DNA of 64,000 nucleotides, from contig NC_091103.1 in the NCBI RefSeq assembly GCF_024713975.1, forward strand, positions 201,501 through 265,500. Direction: 5' to 3'. The stretch is from Paralichthys olivaceus. Taxonomy: Eukaryota > Chordata > Actinopteri > Pleuronectiformes > Paralichthyidae. Position numbers and translations under genes: made by a program. Shown one piece after another: positions 57,613 through 64,000 of the stretch. The notes beneath the pieces were generated by a model. The model had not been told where the DNA came from. It did not search any database and saw only the letters and a list, made by a program, of their open reading frames with translations. The stretch's first letter is position 1. Every line of letters begins with the position of its first letter.

Positions 57613-58290
57613 ATATATCTATTTATGAACATGGATGACAACACGGCTCCACAAAGTGAAGCTTAAGTGTCTCTATTGTCCCCTGGTGTCTGACTTCACT
57701 ATAGCTCATTAACCTCCTCCTCCATGTTAGCAGATGGGACAAAGATGTTTGTGTCATTTCAGCTCGTTCTTCTCTCTGATGTTCGTTCAACTGTTTCTGA
57801 TCAGTTTGGTTTAATTAGTTATTGATGATATAAAAACAAGATGTCATGATTGACAGCTGACACTGACTCAGGATTGGTCACGAGTGTGTATGGGCGGGAC
57901 CTCGATACCCACGATCACTACTGAACAGACACTGACTGTAAATGACATCATTACAACAAGACAGTGTTCGAGTCCCTCTCCCCGCCAACGTCTCCCAGCT
58001 CCTCCGAGGGAGGTGTTTCCAGGCCTGATGGGAAATTTAGCTTCATCAGTCTCTAAACTACATTTCCCATCAAGCCTGGAAACACTCTGGAATGGAGGTG
58101 ACATCATCACATTTCATTTAGCTGACGCTTTTAAGTCAACTAAATGAAAGTGACTCACCATGAGTCCATCTGCTCCTGGTTGATGAACCATGAGGGAACG
58201 AACCAGAACAAGAATCAAGTTCATTAGCTGCAAAAAAGACGAACTACGAAGTGCTGCATGTTTTACTTTTTATCCAAGGTGCAGTCTGAA
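57613..58290. other. Gene-free stretch with an inverted repeat
   Basis: No gene seen. It contains a 29-base-arm inverted repeat at 58012-58086 (separate entry). Otherwise unique sequence. Confidence 0.5.
58012..58086. repeat. Perfect-looking hairpin (29-bp arms, 17-base loop)
   Basis: Left arm 58012-58040 and right arm 58058-58086 are reverse complements at 26 of 29 positions, centred on CCAGGCCTGATGGGAAAT / ATTTCCCATCAAGCCTGG. The right arm contains AACTACATTTCCCATCAAGC (about 58056-58075), which resembles the ZNF143/THAP11-type site. It could be a small MITE or its two ends. Confidence 0.8.
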
Positions 58291-58291
58291 G

Positions 58292-58890
58292 AGAGCCTGG
58301 ACCAGAGCCTGGACCAGAGCCTGGACCAGAGCCTGAACCAGAACCTGAACCAGAGCCTGGACCAGAGCCTGGACCAGAGCCTGAACCAGAGCCTGGACCA
58401 GAGCCTGAACCAGAACCTGAACCAGAGCCTGGACCAGAGCCTGGACCAGAGCCTGGACCAGAACCTGAACCAGAGCCTGAACCAGAGCCTGAACCAGAGC
58501 CTGGACCAGAGCCTGGACCAGAACCTGGACCAGAGCCTGGACCAGAGCCTGGACCAGAGCCTGAACCAGAGCCTGGACCAGAGCCTGGACCAGAACCTGA
58601 ACCAGAGCCTGGACCAGAGCCTGGACCAGAGCCTGGACCAGAGCCTGAACCAGAGCCTGAACCAGAGCCTGGACCAGAGCCTGGACCAGAGCCTGGACCA
58701 GAGCCTGAACCAGAGCCTGGACCAGAGCCTGGACCAGAACCTGAACCAGAGCCTGAACCAGAGCCTGAACCAGAGCCTGAACCAGAGCCTGGACCAGAGC
58801 CTGGACCAGAACCTGGACCAGAGCCTGGACCAGAGCCTGGACCAGAGCCTGAACCAGAGCCTGGACCAGAGCCTGGACCAGAGCCTGTGC
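58292..58890. repeat. 12-bp minisatellite (AGCCTGGACCAG)
   Basis: About 50 units of AGCCTGGACCAG or AGCCTGAACCAG, with some AACCTG forms. As 12 is a multiple of three, both strands stay open for more than 220 codons (SLDQ/SLNQ repeats on plus, RLWS/RLWF on minus). This is a repeat, not a gene. Confidence 0.95.
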
Positions 58891-59689
58891 CGCCTTCTGA
58901 CTGAAAAGAGGACGTATTCTCCTGACAGTTGACTGTCGACTGTCACACCCAGGTTCCTAGAGGTCTGGGTGGGGGGGCCACCACAGCGTTGTCAATGGTA
59001 ATAGTGAAATCATGGGGGGGGCTCTGTCTTGTCAAGGTGAATCTTCAGGTGGTGTGTGGACGTCCACAGAGAGACGTCAGTCAGACTGCTACCTGTGTTT
59101 CATGTTAGTTCTGGTCAGGACCGCTGAGACCGACCATCTTCCTTTAACCGTCCAGAATCAACCCTGCGGACATGATGATGGTTCCTCTTCCTCTGATGAA
59201 AGTCCCTGTTGAACATGTTCACCAGGAGGGGGCGTGGCCACAGCCCAGCCAGCGCTCTGATGTCATCAGACGTGGCTATACAGTCGTATGTCTGAGGTGA
59301 ATAAGATCAGCTGGTCAAACCTGAGTGTCTCAGCTGTGTGTCTCACCTGTGTGTCTCAGCTGTGTGTCTCAGCTGTGTGTCTCACCTGTGTGTCTCAGCT
59401 GTGACTGCTGCTGTTGTTACATCATTCATTCCGTCAGTGGTTCGTGTGATTAACGAGCAGCTGCTGGTCTGTGGTTGTTGGTTGTGATGATTATTAACGA
59501 CTTGTGTGATCAGATGCTCTGATGTTGTGATGCGTCTGTTTTCTTGTTTGAAGATGTTGATTTGTTTTTGATGCAGAAACTTTGTGTTCCGTCACACTGG
59601 ACAGATGTGAGGCCTTGTTGTCAGAGGAAAGGTGTTCTTCAGTTAAACTTCTGGTTCTGTATCAGTGGATTTGATGAGGGCATGTTGTA
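58891..59689. other. Upstream flank of receptor 8
   Basis: No gene recognised. A CTCAGCTGTGTGT/CTCACCTGTGTGT repeat lies at 59322-59405. The rest is unique. Confidence 0.5.
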
Positions 59690-59785
59690 GACGTGTAGAC
59701 GTGTTGTAGTCGTGTTGTAGTCGTGTTGCAGACGTGTTGTAGACGTGTTGTAGACGTGTTGTCGTGTTGCAGACGTGTTGGCACC
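59690..59785. repeat. GACGTGTTGTA repeat directly upstream of receptor 8
   Basis: Units of 10-11 bases, GACGTGTTGTA and GTCGTGTTGCA, ending about five bases before the receptor's ATG. Because the frame is open through the last units, a longer N-terminus starting with a non-ATG codon could be mis-annotated. Confidence 0.9.
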
Positions 59786-59789
59786 TGTG

Positions 59790-60725
59790 ATGGAGAATAA
59801 CTCTGAGATTGTCTTCGTGCTTCAGGGTCTTAACGACTCCCTGATCAACCGACAGCTGTACTTTGCGTTGGCGTTGACGTCTTACCTGTTCACCATCTTC
59901 GTGAACGTGACGCTCATCGCCACCGTGTGTGTGGAGAAGACGCTGCACGAGCCCATCTACATCTTCCTGTGTAACCTGTGCATGAACGGGATCTGCGGAG
60001 CGTCTAGTTTCTACCCGAAGCTGCTGCACGACCTCCTGGCCGACTCCCATGTCATCTCGTACTTGGGCTGCATGATGCAGATGTTTGTTGCGTACAGTTA
60101 CATGTTCTGTGAGTTTACCAGTTTAACCGTCATGGCGTACGACCGGTACCTGGCCATCTGCAGGCCGCTGCAGTACCGGGCTCTGATGACGCCGCAGAAG
60201 GTGGCGCAGCTGCTGCTGCTCACCTGGTGCTTCACGTTGCTGGAGAGCATGGTGGGCATGGTCCTGACCACCAGGCTGCAGCTCTGCGGACGCAACCTGG
60301 ACAAGTTGTTCTGCACCAACTGGGACGTGGTGAAACTGTCCTGCGGCGGGGACACGCTCGTCAACAACGTGTACGGCTTCGTGCTCATGTTGTCGCACGT
60401 GACTCAGACCGGACTCATCCTGGTCTCGTACGCTCACCTGGTGCGAGCTTCGCTGCGCTCGCGCTCGGACCGCCGGAAGTTCGTGCAGACGTGTCTCCCG
60501 CACCTCGTCACGCTCCTCGTGTTCACGCTCTCGACCGTGTTCGACGTCATGTACTCGCGCTACGGCAGCGGGAGCGCGCCTCAGGCGCTGCGGAACGCAC
60601 TGGCTGCGGAGTGTCTGGTGATTCCTCCGCTCATCAACCCGATGATCTACGGAATCAAACTGCAGCACATCCGGACCCGCATCCTGCGCAACATGGGCCT
60701 GACTGCGGAGAGTCCGCATCCATGA
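59790..60725 (+). CDS. Odorant receptor 8, divergent member (311 aa, intact)
   Basis: Single-exon odorant receptor. Start at ATG 59790 (MENNSEIVFVLQGLNDSLIN); codons upstream are GTG and repeat. It has LHEPIYIFLCNLCMNGICGA, MAYDRYLAICRPLQY after TM3 (the more usual MAYDRY form, against MSYDRY in the other seven), RKFVQTCLPHLVTLLVF in TM6 and PLINPMIYGIK in TM7. It lacks the shared DNA block of the other receptors and is much richer in G and C at third positions. It therefore belongs to another receptor subfamily and has not taken part in the homogenisation. Nearest gene on the right is pgm2l1, convergent with it. Confidence 0.95.
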   Translation: MENNSEIVFVLQGLNDSLINRQLYFALALTSYLFTIFVNVTLIATVCVEKTLHEPIYIFLCNLCMNGICGASSFYPKLLHDLLADSHVISYLGCMMQMFVAYSYMFCEFTSLTVMAYDRYLAICRPLQYRALMTPQKVAQLLLLTWCFTLLESMVGMVLTTRLQLCGRNLDKLFCTNWDVVKLSCGGDTLVNNVYGFVLMLSHVTQTGLILVSYAHLVRASLRSRSDRRKFVQTCLPHLVTLLVFTLSTVFDVMYSRYGSGSAPQALRNALAAECLVIPPLINPMIYGIKLQHIRTRILRNMGLTAESPHP

Positions 60726-62440
60726 CTCAGTCCGCACAAGCAGTTCTTTATTATTAATATTATTATTGTCTGAATGAAGGTTCATTTCTTATTCATTGTA
60801 AAATATCAGAACGCAGATTCATATAATTCACATTTAATGAAATTAACTAAAGGTTCATTCATGTGAAGAGAAAAATGTTGAAACTTTACATTAAAATAAA
60901 TTACAATTCTCATATTTCATATATTTTCATTGACTGTGTCAAATAATCAGTGACTAAATCATAAAAGGTCAAAAATGCGTTTTATAAATCTGTTCACCCA
61001 ACACTGAATTCATTCGTACGGAGGCCTGAGGTCCCAGAGATGAACAAGGTGCAGAGTTCATGTCTGAGTGACACGTCTTCCTTCAGATTCATGGATGAAA
61101 AATAAAACTTGATTAACTGACTTTTCTCTAAGATACAAATCTTCTGGCTGTGAGCGAGCGATTAAAACAAACTTCTTGTGCACACACAATAAATAATGGG
61201 CTTCAGACATTTTTGTCTCATTTTCAAAAACATAAAATCAACATTTATAGATTTTTCAGTCTTTTAAAATAAAGTGAAAAGTTAAGAAACAGCTGCAGAA
61301 CAAAAACCAAAGACTTTGAATAACTGAATGAGACAAATGTATAAAATAGGTTTTAAGACATAATTCATAATTACAAAATAAAGTAGAAGCGTTGATGACA
61401 TGTTTGACAGATAAAAAAGTGATGACTCAAACTCTGACATTTCAGTTTCACTTAAATTTATTAGATTTTACATCAGGATCATAAACACCAGGGGGCGTGA
61501 CCTTTGATGACATCATCACCAACGACACTATCTCAAGTCAAACGAAAACAGTTACCATGGTGATGGCAGAAGCAGTGAGACAGATTCCATTGAAAATAAA
61601 CATGGAGCTGAACAAGCCTCTATCATCATGACAACACATCTTCACCAGCAGCTCGTCCTACAACTTCAATATTTTTCACCTGTCGAGTGGAAAAATAAAT
61701 CAAACCACCAGGGGGCGCTCTGTTAGTTTAAAGGGACCTTGAACTCCATGTATGGAAGTTCTTTAATGGCAACAGAGCAAATCAAATTTGAGTTAATCTT
61801 AATTAATGATCAGTTTCATTATCGATCCATATTTTATCTGATTAAAGATTCATTAAGAACTGAAGTTTTAAACAAAGATGGAAACTTTGATTTCAAAATT
61901 ATTTGATCAGCTTCTTTTCTTAGAAAAATAAAAGTTCAGTTTCATTTATGTTTTTTTAAATATCTAACTACCTTTCGTCATAAATATATATACACATATA
62001 TATATATATACACACATATATATATACATATGTATATATATACACATATATTAAGGAGAATGTATTTTAGAATTATTAGAATTATAGTGAAATATTAGAA
62101 TGATTTATCGCTTCACTGTGGCATCAACAGGCTGCTATAAAAAAAACGTGTCATTAACGAACTTCCATATCGAGACGCTGCAGGAAAACAAGTTTCAACG
62201 TCATTTTCCTTCACCTCAAAACACATGTTCTTCTCTTTCGACTCTGTTCCCATCATGCTCTCTGCTGAGTTCCCATCATGCTCTCTGCTGAGTTCCCATC
62301 ATGCTCAATCTTCTGTCACTTTCTGTCTCTAACGTCAAACGTCTTCCTCAGTCCAACATGAACTTCACTGACACCAAAGAGAGGAAGCTAACACAACAGG
62401 AAGTGACATCACGAGAGGGACCAGGCATGTGGAGGGGGAG
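60726..62440. other. Convergent gene-free stretch between receptor 8 and pgm2l1
   Basis: AT-rich, 1.7 kb. A TATATACACATA repeat lies at 61985-62052 and a CCCATCATGCTCTCTGCTGAGTT repeat of about 23 bases at 62245-62303. The 3' UTRs of both neighbours should lie here. No gene recognised. Confidence 0.6.
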
Positions 62441-64000
62441 TTAGACAAAACGACGAATCAAGTTGTTCCTCTCTGGTTCCAGGAACTCGTCGAGCAGAGC
62501 GGTCGTCACCTTTGTAAGCTCCTCCTCCAGACTGGACACGTCACTGCAACAGACACACCCACAGATCACACACTGATCACTTTGTCGGGTTAAATACTAC
62601 GACAACATTTTCTCTGGATGAATCAAAGATCCAGGATGAAGCAGAGGGAGGTTGTGATGTCACAGTCAGCTGACCTTTTCCCCGGCGGCGCGCAGAACTC
62701 TGTGTAATATTTGATCTTGGGTTCAGTGCCGCTGCTTCTCAGCGTGGCCACAACGCCGTTCTGAAGCGTGAAGGTGATCATCTGACTGCTCCTGGACACA
62801 GGAAGAACCTCCACAGGAAACACAGAGTCACATGATGTCACGAAAAACAAGCATCACCTGGAACAGCTGCTTCCTGTTCACGTCTTACAGATCTAAAGTC
62901 CGTCTGGCTGCTGTCGTATCCCGTGGTAACGTCTCTGACATGGACGATACTGATGCCACCGCACGTCTTCGGGTACGATCCCTCGCCGTCAAAGTTTCTG
63001 ATCCGACCAAAGATCTTCAGGATGGTGGGCGGGTGGTTACAGACGACGTAGGAGGTCTTAGACACATGAAAACCATACCTGCAGACAGGAAGCAGCAACA
63101 GAGAGGCGTCTCAATGTGATGATCCCGTTCAATCCAAAGACCGAACGAGCGTCTGCTCTGAACATGAACCAGCTCTTCACTCTCAAGTGTCTGCTGCTCC
63201 CTGGTGGAGGAAGCTGGGTAATGATCTGTCTTCATAAACTAATTCAATTAAATCTTTAACTTCGAATGAAAATCATCGAGAACATTTCGAACTGTTTCAC
63301 CAAAGAATTAACACGAACCCTAAGATTTCTGAAGACAACAGAACTGAGTGTACGTATCAACACATACGTCTGGTAGATGTTGTGGAGCTGCTGGTTCAGA
63401 CTCAGGCTCTTGTTGTGAAGGTAAGCGGCCATTTCTGCCACGACGGCTGCCGAGCTCACGCCATCTTTCTCAGGGACCATACTGCCGCACAGGAAACCTG
63501 ATGTCACAGAGAGAAGTGTTTCTGTCGGGCTCCACTTCGCTCTTTACCAAGTGTTTGATCATTAAAAGGTGAAACCGCAGACCCAACAGTGAAGCTCTGC
63601 AGTTCACTTTTCATCATAACTAGTGGTCCTAGACGTCCGCACACAAAAATGAGCCAATCAGCTGCAGTTCAAATGTAGTGAGCACAAGGTCGAGAGATTT
63701 CAAAACATTCAGTTACCAATCGACTCCTCGAAGGAGAATATGACCGTGTTCCCTGTTTTGGAGAGTTCGTGCATCCTGTTCCCGATCCACTTAAACCCTG
63801 GAAGAGTTTCCTGTTCAACACAGAAACCAGAGATCATCATCCTCTTCCATCAGCCTGAGTCCAGGTGGAATCGTTCTGGTCTCACCTCAAAGTGGAACCC
63901 CTCCGTGTGAGCGAGGGCGCGCAGGATCTTGGACGACACCGTGGTGGCCAACATGTAAACGCTCCGAGTGTCTGCGGGATCTGGATGATTCTCCTTCCAG
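62441..64000 (-). CDS. pgm2l1: PGM2L1: glucose-1,6-bisphosphate synthase, C-terminal part (6 exons; 5' end outside window)
   Basis: Cytosolic member of the phosphoglucomutase family that makes glucose-1,6-bisphosphate, the cofactor of phosphoglucomutases, using 1,3-bisphosphoglycerate. Exons on the minus strand: 64000-63886 (partial), 63810-63717, 63497-63368, 63078-62889, 62808-62675, 62543-62441; GT-AG, phases join, 254 codons. It reads [47 protein letters not shown] (sugar-binding loop), [50 protein letters not shown] and [19 protein letters not shown] (phosphate-binding loop), ending [25 protein letters not shown] and [13 protein letters not shown] favour PGM2L1 over PGM2. All motifs in view are intact. 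Confidence 0.93.

Noticed and set aside
58258-58946. Frames of more than 220 codons on both strands (SLDQSLNQ / RLWSRLWF)
   Set aside because: Product of a 12-bp tandem repeat.
59775-59789. Longer N-terminus of receptor 8 (MLAPV before MENNSE)
   Set aside because: The first codon would be GTG and the bases belong to the upstream repeat; ATG at 59790 is the proper start.
60123-60785. Antisense 220-codon frame and a shifted 176-codon frame in receptor 8
   Set aside because: Shadow frames of a GC-rich coding region; the receptor frame itself has all expected motifs.

Overview
The window is nuclear DNA of a ray-finned (teleost) fish. Introns are short and mostly GT-AG. Several vertebrate genes are legible exon by exon, fish-type single-exon odorant receptors occur in a cluster, and the interspersed repeats are of kinds common in fish (L2-type LINEs, Tc1/mariner transposons, MITEs). 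No bacterial, plasmid or CRISPR-like feature was seen. The species cannot be fixed from the sequence alone.

Left part (about 2-30 kb), housekeeping genes. lrch3 (minus strand, 13 N-terminal exons in the window, the rest off the left edge) sits head-to-head with abcf3 (plus strand, all 21 exons, 711 codons). The shared upstream region is about 1 kb and contains a 57-bp minisatellite. Next come a minus-strand gene with a YqaJ-type nuclease domain (4 exons), a plus-strand atypical dual-specificity phosphatase (2 exons), and polr2d, the RPB4 subunit of RNA polymerase II (minus strand, 4 exons), tail-to-tail with the phosphatase.

Middle and right part (about 33-61 kb), a chemosensory cluster. Eight intact single-exon odorant-receptor genes lie in mixed orientation (-,-,+,+,-,+,-,+). 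Seven are close relatives. They share an almost identical block running from the N-terminus through TM2 to the start of TM3, and they diverge outside it, which points to gene conversion. The eighth (59.8-60.7 kb) is a more distant, GC-richer receptor. Between them lie a 5'-truncated L2-type LINE, a second such LINE nested in a broken Tc1/mariner element, another decayed Tc1/mariner element, a MITE copy and large minisatellites.

Right edge: the last six exons of pgm2l1 (glucose-1,6-bisphosphate synthase), minus strand, continuing beyond the window.

The most unusual property is tandem repetition. By my boundaries roughly a fifth of the window is mini- or microsatellite, most of it inside introns or between genes. 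In two places the repeat unit is plainly made from a functional gene edge: the 3' end plus splice donor of abcf3 exon 13, and the last codons plus stop of polr2d. I found no self-contained novel system. The best leads are these splice-site and stop-codon minisatellites, the C-free 1.9-kb intronic repeat in abcf3, and the homogenised receptor blocks.
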